The notes under the pieces are model-generated. The model was not told where the DNA came from. It made no database searches and saw only the letters and a list, made by a program, of their open reading frames with translations. 64,000 bases of DNA from UBA10649 sp964597445 (lineage in GTDB: Bacteria > Actinomycetota > Actinomycetes > S36-B12): positions 4,219 to 68,218 of the forward strand of contig CAZQXO010000006.1 in the NCBI GenBank assembly GCA_964597445.1, written 5' to 3'. The translations under genes and the position numbers were made by a program. Shown here piece after piece: positions 25,201-34,565 of this stretch (its first letter is position 1; every line of letters starts with the position of its first letter).

Positions 25201-25760
25201 GCGGACTCCTCCGTCGCATCCGTGACGACGCTGGTGGTGCGCTGCTCAGGCGAGGCACCCGTGACCTTGTTGGCGTAGTAGTCGCGCTCGGTGGTACCGG
25301 GGTACATCTCGTGCGGCGGGGCGACCATGCCGGGGAGCAGCGGGGCCAGGAGGTCCTGCTTCTCGTAGATCAGCTTGGCGCGTGAGTCGTCGGCCAGCTC
25401 GTACTCGTTGGTCATGGTCAGGGCGCGTGTCGGGCAGGCCTCAATGCAGAGCCCGCACAGGATGCAGCGAAGGTAGTTGATCTGGTAGACGCGGCCGTAG
25501 CGCTCGCCCGGGGAGTAGCGCTCCTCGTCCGAGTTGTCGGCGCCCTCGACGAAGATCGCGTCCGCCGGGCACGCCCATGCGCACAGCTCGCACCCGACGC
25601 ACTTCTCGAGGCCGTCGGCCCAGCGGTTCAGCTGATGGCGACCGTGGAAGCGCGGCTTCGGGGGAACCTTCTGCTCCGGGTACTGCTCGGTGACGACCTT
25701 CTTGAACATGGTCAGGAAGGTGACACCGAAGCCTCGTACCGCCTGAGGCAACTCAGCCAT
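25197..25760 (-). CDS. nuoI: NADH-quinone oxidoreductase subunit I
   Basis: NuoI carries clusters N6a and N6b on the peripheral arm. The protein has two ferredoxin motifs, CVGCELCAWACP and CILCGLCIEACP, followed by TRALTMTNEYELADDSR. I chose ATG 25758-25760 (MAELPQAVRGFG, 187 residues) because GAGGAGG lies about nine bases upstream; the ATG at 25773-25775 would place this site inside the gene. It overlaps the nuoH end by eight bases. Confidence 0.96.
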   Translation of the reverse strand: MAELPQAVRGFGVTFLTMFKKVVTEQYPEQKVPPKPRFHGRHQLNRWADGLEKCVGCELCAWACPADAIFVEGADNSDEERYSPGERYGRVYQINYLRCILCGLCIEACPTRALTMTNEYELADDSRAKLIYEKQDLLAPLLPGMVAPPHEMYPGTTERDYYANKVTGASPEQRTTSVVTDATEESA

Positions 25761-27114
25761 GCGTGCCCTCCTCATCGGTCACGTCTGAAGACCCGTCACC
25801 GGCGACGGCGGGGGTGGCGGGTTCCTGCACGATCGTCGTGCCGCCAGCGGCTGCACGACGCGAGGTGTAGGTGAAGGACTGCCCGGGCAGCGGAGGCACC
25901 GGGAAGCCGCCCGCCATCGGATCGAACGGCATCGAGGCTGCGAGAGCGTCGCTCTCGTCGCGCTCTCGCTGACGGCGATCCTGGCGGGCCTGGAGCAGCC
26001 AGGATCCGATCAGGAGGAGAAGGATGACCACCGCTCCGGTGATCAGGATCTCCGTCGTCGACAGGGTCACGTCGTCGCGGACGAACCTCGCCACGGCCAC
26101 GATGACCGTCCACACGAGGGCGACCGGGATGAGCACCTTCCAGCCGAAGCGCATGAACTGGTCGTAGCGCATGCGTGGCAGCGTGCCGCGTAGCCAGATG
26201 AAGATGAAGATGAAGATCTGCACCTTGATGAGCCACCAGAGCATCGGCCACCATCCGGAGTTGGCGCCCTCCCACAGGGAGAGAGGCCACGGCGCGAGAT
26301 ATCCGCCGAGGAACAGCGTGGTCGCCAGGGCCGAGACCGTGACCATGTTGATGTACTCGGCGAGGAAGAACAGGGCGAACTTGAGGGACGAGTACTCGGT
26401 GTGGAATCCGCCGACGAGCTCGCCCTCGGCCTCGGGAAGGTCGAAGGGCGCCCGGTTCGTCTCACCCACCATCGACGTCACGTAGATGATGAAGGACGGC
26501 AGCAGGATGACGGCGAACCAGATCGGCTCCTGCGCGAGGACGATCTCCGACGTCGACATCGAGCCCGCGTACAGGAAGACGGCCACGAAGGACAGACCCA
26601 TGGCGATCTCGTAGGAGATCATCTGCGCCGTGGATCGGATGCCGCCCAGGAGCGGGTAGGTCGAGCCGGATGCCCATCCACCGAGCACGATGCCGTAGAT
26701 GCCGATGGAGGCGATGGCCAGCACGTAGAGGACGGACACCGGGAAGTCGGTGAGCTGCAGCGGCGTCATGACCCCGAAGATGGAGACCTCGGGCCCGAAG
26801 GGGATGACCGCGAAGGCGAGGAACGCCATGGTCGCGGAGATCACCGGCGCGAGCCAGTAGACGGCCAGGTGGGCCGACTTGGGGATGATCTCCTCCTTCA
26901 GGGCGAGCTTGATGCCGTCCATGAGGGACTGCAGCAGGCCCTGTGGGCCGACCCGATTGGGGCCGATGCGGTTTTGCATCCGCGAGACCACGCGCCGTTC
27001 CCACCAGATCGTGAAGAGCGTGAGCAGGACGAGCATCGCGAAGATGGCGACGACCTTGAGGATGACGAGCCACCACGGATCGCTGCCGAAGGGGCCGAAC
27101 GTCGCATCGGTCAT
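25753..27114 (-). CDS. nuoH: NADH-quinone oxidoreductase subunit H
   Basis: NuoH anchors the peripheral arm and forms part of the quinone chamber. The 453-residue protein shows WWERRVVSRMQNRIGPNRVG, KLALKEEIIPKSAHLAVYWL, the ETNRAPFDLPEAEGELVGGF motif and EYSSLKFALFFLAEYINM. The last 85 residues form a charged Pro/Gly-rich tail typical of actinobacteria. ATG at 27112-27114 overlaps nuoG by four bases. Confidence 0.97.
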   Translation of the reverse strand: MTDATFGPFGSDPWWLVILKVVAIFAMLVLLTLFTIWWERRVVSRMQNRIGPNRVGPQGLLQSLMDGIKLALKEEIIPKSAHLAVYWLAPVISATMAFLAFAVIPFGPEVSIFGVMTPLQLTDFPVSVLYVLAIASIGIYGIVLGGWASGSTYPLLGGIRSTAQMISYEIAMGLSFVAVFLYAGSMSTSEIVLAQEPIWFAVILLPSFIIYVTSMVGETNRAPFDLPEAEGELVGGFHTEYSSLKFALFFLAEYINMVTVSALATTLFLGGYLAPWPLSLWEGANSGWWPMLWWLIKVQIFIFIFIWLRGTLPRMRYDQFMRFGWKVLIPVALVWTVIVAVARFVRDDVTLSTTEILITGAVVILLLLIGSWLLQARQDRRQRERDESDALAASMPFDPMAGGFPVPPLPGQSFTYTSRRAAAGGTTIVQEPATPAVAGDGSSDVTDEEGTHG

Positions 27115-29495
27115 GCTGCGCCTCCTGCTGTGATCCGCACGGCCGAGCCGGGGACTGCTCCGAGGTCGGAGTGGATGTGGCAGCCCGGGGAGTTCATCGG
27201 CAGCCAGACCACGCCCTCCATCACGTCGCCGGGGACGAGGGGAACGGTGACGGAGCCGGCCGGGCCGGAGACCGTGACCATGTCACCGAGGGCAGACGCC
27301 GTCGTCGACGATGCGACGGCGACCGTCGGTCGTGCCGTGGCGGCAAGGTGCGGCTCGCCCTCCTGCAGGACGCCGGAGTCGAGCAGTTGACGCCAGGAGG
27401 CGAGGACCGTGCCCGGGGCCACGGGGCCGACGGCGGCCGAGGGCTCTGCGGTGCGCGCACCGGACCACGGTCCCAGGGCGCCGAGCTCGGCACGGATGGC
27501 CCGGGTCTCCGAGGGCAGCGCGACGCCCATGGCGTCCGCGATCATGCCCAGCACCCGCGCATCGCTCATGGTGAGGGCGTCCCGGAAGACCTGGCCGAAC
27601 GGACGCGGGCGACCCTCCCAGTTCAGGAAGGTTCCGGCCTTCTCGGTGACCACGGCCACCGGCAGCACGACGTCCGCACGCTCGGTCACCGCCGAGTGAT
27701 GGTTCTCGAGCGAGACCACGAAGGGGGCAGCGTCCACCGCGGCAGTGGCGAGAGCCGGGTCGTCGAAGTCGGCAAGCTCGACGCCCGACACGAGGAGTGC
27801 CCTCAGCTGGCCTTCACGGGCAGCCGCGAGCAGGTCGGCTCCTGACCGCCCGACGGAGGCGGGGAGGTCGGCAGCGTCGACGCCCCAGGCCGCGGCAACC
27901 TGCTGGCGCGCCGAGGCATCGAGAAGCGGACGACCCCCGGGCAGGAGTCCGGCGAGGGCACCCGCATCGAGCGCACCCCGCTCCCCTGCACGACGCGGCA
28001 CCCACGCCAGCGCGGCACCGGTGGACCGAGCGAGTTCGACCACGGCCGTGAGAGTCCCGGGGAGGCCGGCGGCGCGCTCGCCGACGAGGATGACGGATCC
28101 CGGCTGGGCCAGCGCCTCACGGACACCCGCCGCCAGATCGCGCAGGGCAGCCGCCTCACCGCCGGGCACGGCCGGAATCAGGGACCCGCGCACCTTGGCG
28201 AGACCGGCCGAGCGGACCGCGCCCACCGAGTGGACAGCGGTGCCTGAACGAGACGCCTTGCGCAGACGCAGCTGCAGGATCGGTGACTCGTCCTCCGGCT
28301 CCAGCGCCACGAGCAGGACAGCGGGAGCGGACTCCAGGGAGTCGTAGGTCGCCGACACCGGAGCGCCGGCGACGATCGCGGACAGGAAAGCGGTCTCCTC
28401 GGCCGAGGTCTGGCGGACGCGGAAGTCGATGTCGTCGCTGGCCAGGGCCGTTCGGGCGAACCTGGCGTAGGCGTACGCCTCCTCCATCGTCAGTCGCCCG
28501 CCCACGAGCACTCCGGCGGCGCCTCGAGCCGCGGCCAGTCCTCGCGCAGCCACCTCGATGGCCTCGGGCCAGGAGGCGACGCGGAGCTCGCCGTTGACGC
28601 GCACCAAGGGCGCCTCGATACGGCCCTGCGTCTGGTAGGCGAAGGCGAAGCGACCCTTGTCGCAGTTCCACTCCTCGTTGACCTGCGGGTCGTCCCAGGC
28701 GAGACGGCGCGTGACGACCCCACGGCGGTAGTCGGTGCGCAGCGAGCACCCGGAGGCGCAGTGCTCACACGAGGTGGGTACCGACACGAGGTCGAACGGG
28801 CGCGAGCGGAAGCGGTAGGACGCACTGGTGAGGGCGCCCACGGGGCAGATCTGCACGGTGTTGCCGGAGTAGTAGGACTCGAAGGGGGTGTCATCCGCCG
28901 TGCCCACCATCTGCCGGGCTCCACGCTGCAGCAGCTCCAGAGACGGGTCACCGGCGATCTGGTCCGCGAACCGCGTGCAGCGGGCGCAGGACACGCAGCG
29001 CTCGCGGTCCAGCAGGATCTGGGCGTTGACGTTGACGGGCTTCTCGAACTCGCGCTTCTCCCCGTCGAAGCGCGTCTCCGGTCGACCCACCGTCATGGCC
29101 TGGTTCTGGAGGGGGCACTCGCCACCCTTGTCGCATACGGGGCAGTCCAGCGGGTGATTGAGGAGCAGGAACTCCATCACACCCTCCTGGGCAAGGCGGG
29201 CGACCTCGGAGGCGTACTGGGTGCGGACGTTCATGCCGTCGGTCAGCACCTGCGCGCAGGCAGGCTGGGGCTTGGGCATGCCCTCGACCTCGATCAGGCA
29301 GGCCCGGCAGGCCGCGACCGGGTCGAGCAGCGGGTGGTCGCAGAAGCGCGGCACCTCGATGCCCAGCTGCTCCGCCGCACGGATCACGAGGGTGCCCTTG
29401 GGCACGGCCATCTCGACTCCGTCGATGACGACCGTGATCAGGTCCGAGGCCATCTCGACGTCGGATCCTGGACCGCTGTTGCTGGTGACGGTCAT
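27111..29495 (-). CDS. nuoG: NADH-quinone oxidoreductase subunit G
   Basis: NuoG carries several Fe-S clusters of the NADH module. The 794-residue protein has the [2Fe-2S] ligands (VPRFCDHPLLDPVAACRACL), the His-Cys segment NHPLDCPVCDKGGECPLQNQ, and CVSCARCTRFADQIAG. The CEHCASGCSLRTDYRRGVVT cysteines begin the molybdopterin-oxidoreductase-like domain. ATG 29493-29495 (MTVTSNSGPG) was chosen; the longer frame upstream is the nuoF antiframe. It overlaps nuoF by four bases. Confidence 0.97.
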   Translation of the reverse strand: MTVTSNSGPGSDVEMASDLITVVIDGVEMAVPKGTLVIRAAEQLGIEVPRFCDHPLLDPVAACRACLIEVEGMPKPQPACAQVLTDGMNVRTQYASEVARLAQEGVMEFLLLNHPLDCPVCDKGGECPLQNQAMTVGRPETRFDGEKREFEKPVNVNAQILLDRERCVSCARCTRFADQIAGDPSLELLQRGARQMVGTADDTPFESYYSGNTVQICPVGALTSASYRFRSRPFDLVSVPTSCEHCASGCSLRTDYRRGVVTRRLAWDDPQVNEEWNCDKGRFAFAYQTQGRIEAPLVRVNGELRVASWPEAIEVAARGLAAARGAAGVLVGGRLTMEEAYAYARFARTALASDDIDFRVRQTSAEETAFLSAIVAGAPVSATYDSLESAPAVLLVALEPEDESPILQLRLRKASRSGTAVHSVGAVRSAGLAKVRGSLIPAVPGGEAAALRDLAAGVREALAQPGSVILVGERAAGLPGTLTAVVELARSTGAALAWVPRRAGERGALDAGALAGLLPGGRPLLDASARQQVAAAWGVDAADLPASVGRSGADLLAAAREGQLRALLVSGVELADFDDPALATAAVDAAPFVVSLENHHSAVTERADVVLPVAVVTEKAGTFLNWEGRPRPFGQVFRDALTMSDARVLGMIADAMGVALPSETRAIRAELGALGPWSGARTAEPSAAVGPVAPGTVLASWRQLLDSGVLQEGEPHLAATARPTVAVASSTTASALGDMVTVSGPAGSVTVPLVPGDVMEGVVWLPMNSPGCHIHSDLGAVPGSAVRITAGGAA

Positions 29496-30796
29496 CGCGC
29501 AGCCGCTCCCGAGAACACGTAGGACGCCGCCGGGTCGAACTGGTCGTCCACCGGCGTGGTGGTCGCCGCGACGAACTCGTCGCGGAAGTACTTGATCGCA
29601 GCCGGGTAGGGCGTGGCTGCTGCATCGCCGAGCGCACAGAACGAGCGGCCGGCGATCTGGCCGCACAGATCGACGAGCGTCTCCATCTCGCGATCACTGC
29701 CGTGCCCGTGCTCGAATCGCTCCAGGGTCTCCGTGATGAAGTAGGTGCCCTCGCGGCACGGAGTGCACTTCCCGCACGACTCGTGCTTGTAGAACTCCAG
29801 CCACCGCGTCACGGCCTTCACGACGCTCACCGTGTCGTTGAAGATCATGGGGGTGCCGGTGCCGAGCATGGTGCCGGCCTCCGCCATCGCCTCGTAGGTC
29901 ATGGGCACATCGAGGTGCTCTGCGGTGAGCATGGGAACGGACGACCCGCCGGGGAGCCAGAACTTCACCGGTCGGTCATCGATCATGCCGCCGGCGTAGT
30001 CGAGGAGCTCTCGCATCGTGATGCCGAGCGGCGCCTCGTAGATGCCCGGACGGTTGACGTGGCCGGAGACGGCGAACACCTTGAATCCCGGGGACTTCTC
30101 GGTGCCGAACTGGCGGAACCAGTCGACTCCGCGGCCCACGATGTAGGGGATGTTGCAGATCGTCTCGACGTTGTTGATGACGGTCGGGGAGGCGTACAGG
30201 CCCGCGACCGCGGGGAACGGGGGCTTGAGCCGCGGCTGGCCGCGGAAGCCCTCGAGGGAGTCCAGGAGCGCCGTCTCCTCACCGCAGATGTAGGCGCCCG
30301 CACCAGCATGCACGACGATCTCGAGGTCGAAGCCGCTGCCGAGGATGTTGGATCCGATGAGGCCCGCCTGGCGGGCCTCGCGGACGGCGTTCGCCACTCG
30401 GCGGATGGCCTCGGGCACCTCGCCGCGGATGTAGATGAAGGCATGGTTCGCGCGGATCGCGTACGACGCGATGATGACGCCCTCCACGAGTGCGTGGGGG
30501 TTCGCGATCATGATCGGGATGTCCTTGCAGGCACCCGGCTCCGACTCGTCGGCGTTCACCACGAGGTAGTGCGGCTTGCCGTCGTTCTGCGGCACGAAGC
30601 TCCACTTCAGGCCGGTCGGGAAGCCCGCGCCACCACGACCGCGGAGACCGGAGTCCTTGACGGTGCCGATGATGGCGTCCGGATCCTGCTTCAGCGCCGA
30701 TCCGAGAGCGGTGTATCCGCCGTGACGGCGGTAGCCCTCGATCGAGAACAGGGAGGGATCGTCCCAGTGCTCGGTGATGACGGGCGTCAAGGCCAT
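29492..30796 (-). CDS. nuoF: NADH-quinone oxidoreductase subunit F
   Basis: NuoF binds NADH, FMN and cluster N3. The 434-residue protein shows the FMN/NAD-binding GRGGAGFPTGLKWSF, the NADESEPGACKD motif, YICGEETALLDSLEG and the cluster ligands ESCGKCTPCREGTYF. It starts at ATG 30794-30796, three bases after nuoE. Confidence 0.98.
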   Translation of the reverse strand: MALTPVITEHWDDPSLFSIEGYRRHGGYTALGSALKQDPDAIIGTVKDSGLRGRGGAGFPTGLKWSFVPQNDGKPHYLVVNADESEPGACKDIPIMIANPHALVEGVIIASYAIRANHAFIYIRGEVPEAIRRVANAVREARQAGLIGSNILGSGFDLEIVVHAGAGAYICGEETALLDSLEGFRGQPRLKPPFPAVAGLYASPTVINNVETICNIPYIVGRGVDWFRQFGTEKSPGFKVFAVSGHVNRPGIYEAPLGITMRELLDYAGGMIDDRPVKFWLPGGSSVPMLTAEHLDVPMTYEAMAEAGTMLGTGTPMIFNDTVSVVKAVTRWLEFYKHESCGKCTPCREGTYFITETLERFEHGHGSDREMETLVDLCGQIAGRSFCALGDAAATPYPAAIKYFRDEFVAATTTPVDDQFDPAASYVFSGAAAR

Positions 30797-30799
30797 GGC

Positions 30800-31459
30800 T
30801 CAGCCCTCCTGTCCGGTGGGAGCGCCCGGCGCGACCATGCCGAGCTCCTTGGCCAGGCGAAGGCCGGCCAGCATCTTGTCATCGACCGGGGTGCCCTCGG
30901 CAGCCAGGCCGTCCTCGGGGAAGGCGAGCGAGTGCTCGGTCGCCCGGAAGTCACGGATGACGGGGCCTCGGGTGGAGTGCACCGTCTCGCCGCGCTGAAG
31001 GCGGTCGACGATGTCGACGGCTGACGCCGGCGTGACGTCGTCCATGAACTCCCAGTCGACCGTCATCACGGGCGCATGGGTGCATGCCGCCTGGCACTCG
31101 ATCCGCTCGAGCCAGAACTCGCCGTCGGCTGTCGCCTCGTCATGCCCGACCCCCAGACGCTCGCTCAGGGCGTCGTAGACGGCATCCCCACCGAGCAGGC
31201 CACACATCGTGTTGATGCAGACCCCGATGTGGTGCTTTCCGACCGGACGACGCTTGTACATCGTGTAGAAGGACGCCACCGCCGTAGCCTCAGCAGGGCT
31301 CACGCCGGCCATGTCGGCGCACTCGGCGATACCGTCCGGGGTGACTTCGCCGTCCAGGCTCTGCATGAGGTGCAGCATCGGCATGAGCGCCGACCGGGGG
31401 CGCGGATAGCGAGCGACCAGCTCCTGAAGCTGCGCGCGCGTGCTCTCGCTGATGGCCAT
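30800..31459 (-). CDS. nuoE: NADH-quinone oxidoreductase subunit E
   Basis: NuoE is the thioredoxin-like [2Fe-2S] subunit (cluster N1a). The 219-residue protein shows VASFYTMYKRRPVGKHHIGV, CINTMC and ECQAACTHAPVMTV, supplying four cysteines. ATG 31457-31459 was chosen (MAISESTRAQLQELVARYPR), with AAGGAAG upstream; the longer frame has no homology. The gene starts 22 bases after nuoD. Confidence 0.96.
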   Translation of the reverse strand: MAISESTRAQLQELVARYPRPRSALMPMLHLMQSLDGEVTPDGIAECADMAGVSPAEATAVASFYTMYKRRPVGKHHIGVCINTMCGLLGGDAVYDALSERLGVGHDEATADGEFWLERIECQAACTHAPVMTVDWEFMDDVTPASAVDIVDRLQRGETVHSTRGPVIRDFRATEHSLAFPEDGLAAEGTPVDDKMLAGLRLAKELGMVAPGAPTGQEG

Positions 31460-31481
31460 CTCGTCGTCTCTTCCTTGTCGA

Positions 31482-32837
31482 CTAACGATCCACGCCGCCC
31501 ATGACCGGGTCGATGCTTGCGACCGCGGCAATGACGTCCGAGATCATGCTGCCCTCGCACATGGCGGCGACGGACTGCAGATTGGTGAACGAGGGATCCC
31601 GGAAGTGCACCCGGTACGGCCGGGTTCCACCGGAGCTCACGATGTGGCAGCCGAGCTCGCCCTTGGGCGACTCGACGGCGGCATAGACCTGACCGGCCGG
31701 TACGCGGAAGCCCTCGGTGACCAGCTTGAAGTGATGGATGAGCGCCTCCATCGACTCCGACATGATCTCCCGAATGTGCTCGGGAGAGTTGCCCTGACCG
31801 TCGCTTCCGATGGAGAGCTGGGCGGGCCACGCGATCTTCTTGTCCTGGATCATCACGGGTCCGGGCTGCAGCTTGTCGAGCGCCTGCTCCACGATGCGAA
31901 GCGACTGCTCCATCTCCTCGATGCGGATCAGGAAGCGGCCGTAGACATCGGCCGTGGTCTTGGTGATGACGTCGAACTCGTAGTTCTCGTATCCGCAGTA
32001 GGGCTGGCTCTTGCGGAGGTCGTGCGGCAGCCCCGTGGCGCGCAGCACCGGACCCGTGACGCCCAGGGCCATGCATCCGGCCAGGTCGAGGTACCCGATG
32101 CCGACCGTGCGGCCCATCCAAATGGCGTTGTCGACCAGGAGGTCGGAGGTGTCCTTGAGACGCTTGCGCAGGAGCGGGATCGTCTCGCGGATCTTCTGGG
32201 CACCGTCAGCCGGGAGATCCTGCGCCACGCCTCCGGGTCGGATGAAGGCACTGTTCATGCGGAGCCCCGACACCATCTCGAAGATGTCGAGCACGAGCTC
32301 GCGCTCGCGGAAGCCGAACTCCATGGCGGTCAGGGCACCCAGCTCCATGCCGCCCGTGGCCAGGGCCACCAGATGGGACGAGATCCGGTTGAGCTCCATC
32401 ATCATGACGCGGATGACATTGGCCCGCTCCGGGATCTGGTCCTCGACCCCCAGCGCCTTCTCGACCGCGAGGCAGTACGCCGTCTCGTTGAACATCGGCG
32501 TCAGGTAGTCCATGCGCGTCACGAAGGTCACGCCCTGGACCCACGAGCGGAACTCCATGTTCTTCTCGATGCCCGTGTGCAGGTAGCCGATACCGGCCCG
32601 AGCCTCGGTGACGGTCTCGCCATCGATCTCGAGGATCAGACGGAGGACGCCGTGCGTCGACGGATGCTGCGGGCCCATGTTGACGACGATGCGATCGTGC
32701 TCGCCCTCGCTCGCCCCCTGGATGGTGTCCCAGTCGCCGCCGGAGACGTGGTAGATCCGGCCCTCGGTCGTGTCGTACGAGCCAGCGACGTCGGTGTCCT
32801 CGGCCGCACTCGTGAAGGTGATGTTGTCGGTCGACAT
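31482..32837 (-). CDS. nuoD: NADH-quinone oxidoreductase subunit D
   Basis: NuoD forms the quinone-binding interface with NuoB. The 451-residue protein shows VNMGPQHPSTHGVLRLILEI, the GYLHTGIEKNMEFRSW stretch, RMDYLTPMFNE, ERELVLDIFEMVSGLRM, and a C-terminal GGVDR. ATG 32835-32837 overlaps the nuoC stop by one base (TGATG). Confidence 0.97.
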   Translation of the reverse strand: MSTDNITFTSAAEDTDVAGSYDTTEGRIYHVSGGDWDTIQGASEGEHDRIVVNMGPQHPSTHGVLRLILEIDGETVTEARAGIGYLHTGIEKNMEFRSWVQGVTFVTRMDYLTPMFNETAYCLAVEKALGVEDQIPERANVIRVMMMELNRISSHLVALATGGMELGALTAMEFGFRERELVLDIFEMVSGLRMNSAFIRPGGVAQDLPADGAQKIRETIPLLRKRLKDTSDLLVDNAIWMGRTVGIGYLDLAGCMALGVTGPVLRATGLPHDLRKSQPYCGYENYEFDVITKTTADVYGRFLIRIEEMEQSLRIVEQALDKLQPGPVMIQDKKIAWPAQLSIGSDGQGNSPEHIREIMSESMEALIHHFKLVTEGFRVPAGQVYAAVESPKGELGCHIVSSGGTRPYRVHFRDPSFTNLQSVAAMCEGSMISDVIAAVASIDPVMGGVDR

Positions 32838-33541
32838 CAGTTGTAGGACCTCCGCTGGTCCGGGGGCGGAATGGTTCCGCCCTTGTACTCGACGGGAATG
32901 CCGCCGAGGGGGTAGTCCTTGCGCTGCGGATGGCCCGGCCAGTCGTCGGGCATCATGATCCGCGTGAGGGCCGGATGGCCCTCGAAGACGATCCCGAAGA
33001 AGTCCCACGTCTCGCGCTCGTGCCAGTCGCATGTGGGGTAGATCGCGTACAGCGAGGGGATGACCGCATCGCCCTCGGGCACCGAGACCTCGACGCGCAC
33101 ACGTCGGTTATGGGTGATCGACAGGAAGTGGTACACCGCGTGGAGCTCGCGCCCGGTCTCGCCCGGGTAGTGGACGCCGCTGACGCCCAGACACAGCTCG
33201 AACCGCAGGCCCGGCTCATCCCGAAGCAGGGTCGCGAAGGCAGCGAGGTGCTCGCGGCGCACGTGGTAGGTGATCTCATCCCGGAAGATGACGACCTTCT
33301 CGATCGCCTGCGTGGCCGGGAGACCGGCTGCCTGCAGGGCCAGCTCCAGCTCGTCCGACACCTCGTCGAACCAGCCGCCGAACGGCCGTCGAGCAGGGGC
33401 TGGCATGACGATCGGCTCGACGAGACCACCGAAGCCGCTGGTGTCGCCACCGTCGGCCGCGCCGAATGCCCCATGACGGACGCCGATGATGTCGAGCTCC
33501 TCGACACCGACCGGTACGACCGGGCGATCCACGTTGCTCAT
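32837..33541 (-). CDS. nuoC: NADH-quinone oxidoreductase subunit C
   Basis: NuoC is the 30-kDa peripheral subunit. The 234-residue protein ends with the signature WHERETWDFFGIVFEGHPAL, then RIMMPDDWPGHPQRKDYPLG. An N-terminal region of about 60 residues is variable. ATG 33539-33541 overlaps the nuoB stop by four bases. Confidence 0.96.
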   Translation of the reverse strand: MSNVDRPVVPVGVEELDIIGVRHGAFGAADGGDTSGFGGLVEPIVMPAPARRPFGGWFDEVSDELELALQAAGLPATQAIEKVVIFRDEITYHVRREHLAAFATLLRDEPGLRFELCLGVSGVHYPGETGRELHAVYHFLSITHNRRVRVEVSVPEGDAVIPSLYAIYPTCDWHERETWDFFGIVFEGHPALTRIMMPDDWPGHPQRKDYPLGGIPVEYKGGTIPPPDQRRSYN

Positions 33542-34092
33542 CGCATGAGGCCCTTCAGCTCGAGCGTCGTCGGGGCGGTGAGGGCCACGGCCTCGAGCTC
33601 GACGATCTCCTCACGGCGATGCGCACCGATCTTGGTGTCCTGGATCTTGTCGTGCAGTTTCAGGATCGCGTCGAAGAGCATCTCCGGGCGAGGCGGGCAG
33701 CCCGGCAGGTAGATGTCGACCGGGATGATGTGGTCGACGCCCTGGACGATGGCGTAGTTGTTGAACATTCCGCCGCTCGACGCGCACACGCCCATCGCGA
33801 TGACCCACTTGGGGTTCGGCATCTGGTCGTAGATCTGGCGCACGACGGGCGCCATCTTCTGGCTCACCCGGCCGGCGACGATCATGAGGTCCGCCTGACG
33901 CGGTGAGGCGCGGAACACCTCCATGCCGTAGCGGGCGATGTCGAAACGCGGACCGCCGGCGGCCATCATCTCGATGGCGCAGCACGCCAGGCCGAAGGTC
34001 GCGGGCCACAGCGAACCCTTGCGCGCGTACCCGGCGAACTTCTCGACCGTGGTCAGCAGAACGCCCGAGGGCAGGGACTCTTCAAGACCCAT
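33538..34092 (-). CDS. nuoB: NADH-quinone oxidoreductase subunit B
   Basis: NuoB holds the terminal cluster N2. The 184-residue protein shows FGLACCAIEMMAAGGPRFDI, RASPRQADLMIVAGRVSQKM, MGVCASSGGMF and YLPGCPPRPE, all four cluster cysteines. ATG 34090-34092 (MGLEESLPSGV) is one base after the nuoA stop. A longer frame through nuoA is not credible. Confidence 0.97.
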   Translation of the reverse strand: MGLEESLPSGVLLTTVEKFAGYARKGSLWPATFGLACCAIEMMAAGGPRFDIARYGMEVFRASPRQADLMIVAGRVSQKMAPVVRQIYDQMPNPKWVIAMGVCASSGGMFNNYAIVQGVDHIIPVDIYLPGCPPRPEMLFDAILKLHDKIQDTKIGAHRREEIVELEAVALTAPTTLELKGLMR

Positions 34093-34093
34093 G

Positions 34094-34453
34094 TCAATCC
34101 CAATCCAGTCCGCCGCGACGCCATTCATAGACGTACGGCACGGCAAGGTTGAACAGGAACAGCAGCATCGCGATGAAACCGAAGGCCGTGAGCTGGTCGA
34201 ACGCCACCGCCCACGGGTAGAGGAACACGAGCTCGATGTCGAAGATGATGAACATCATCGCCGTGAGGTAGTACTTGACGGGGAAGCGCCCCCCGCCCAC
34301 GGGCTGCGGTGTCGGCTCGATGCCGCACTCATAGGCCTCGACCTTGGCGCGGTTGTAGCGCTTGGGGCCGGTGAAGGTTGCCACGGTGACCGAGAACACC
34401 GCGAAACCCGCTGCCAACAAGCCGAGCACGAGGATCGGCATGTAGACGTTCAC
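34094..34453 (-). CDS. nuoA: NADH-quinone oxidoreductase subunit A
   Basis: NuoA is a three-helix membrane subunit near the quinone tunnel. The 119 residues include YECGIEPTPQPVGGGRFPVK, YLTAMMFIIFDIELVFLYPW and the helix MPILVLGLLAAGFAVFSVTV. It is the first gene of the nuoA-N operon. It starts at GTG 34451-34453 with GAGGAG about eight bases upstream. A Rex-type operator and a -10 lie just before it. Confidence 0.97.
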   Translation of the reverse strand: MNVYMPILVLGLLAAGFAVFSVTVATFTGPKRYNRAKVEAYECGIEPTPQPVGGGRFPVKYYLTAMMFIIFDIELVFLYPWAVAFDQLTAFGFIAMLLFLFNLAVPYVYEWRRGGLDWD

Positions 34454-34480
34454 GCCCGAATCTCCTCACGAATTGCGCAT

Positions 34481-34498
34481 TTGTGAAACCATTCACGA
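34481..34498. promoter_or_regulatory. Rex-type operator upstream of nuoA
   Basis: The 18-mer TTGTGAAACCATTCACGA matches the actinobacterial Rex consensus TTGTGAA-N4-TTCACAA (recalled) at 13 of 14 defined positions. It lies 28 bases before the nuoA start, just downstream of the -10 candidate at 34507-34512, where a bound repressor would block transcription. A rex gene is in this window (51600-52352). Confidence 0.85.
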
Positions 34499-34506
34499 CC
34501 GGTGAC

Positions 34507-34512
34507 AGCATA
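34507..34512 (-). promoter_or_regulatory. -10 element for the nuo operon
   Basis: TATGCT on the minus strand lies about 54 bases before the nuoA GTG and would start transcription near 34500, at the edge of the Rex site. No good -35 at normal spacing is evident. Confidence 0.5.
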
Positions 34513-34565
34513 GTGGTCGGCGGGCCGTGTCCTCACCCGTGCTCCCCTCGCGGTCCGGCCTACTC

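Noticed and set aside
27111..29666. NuoG start 57 codons upstream
   Set aside because: The extra N-terminus is antiframe sequence of nuoF; ATG at 29493-29495 fits the four-base coupling pattern.
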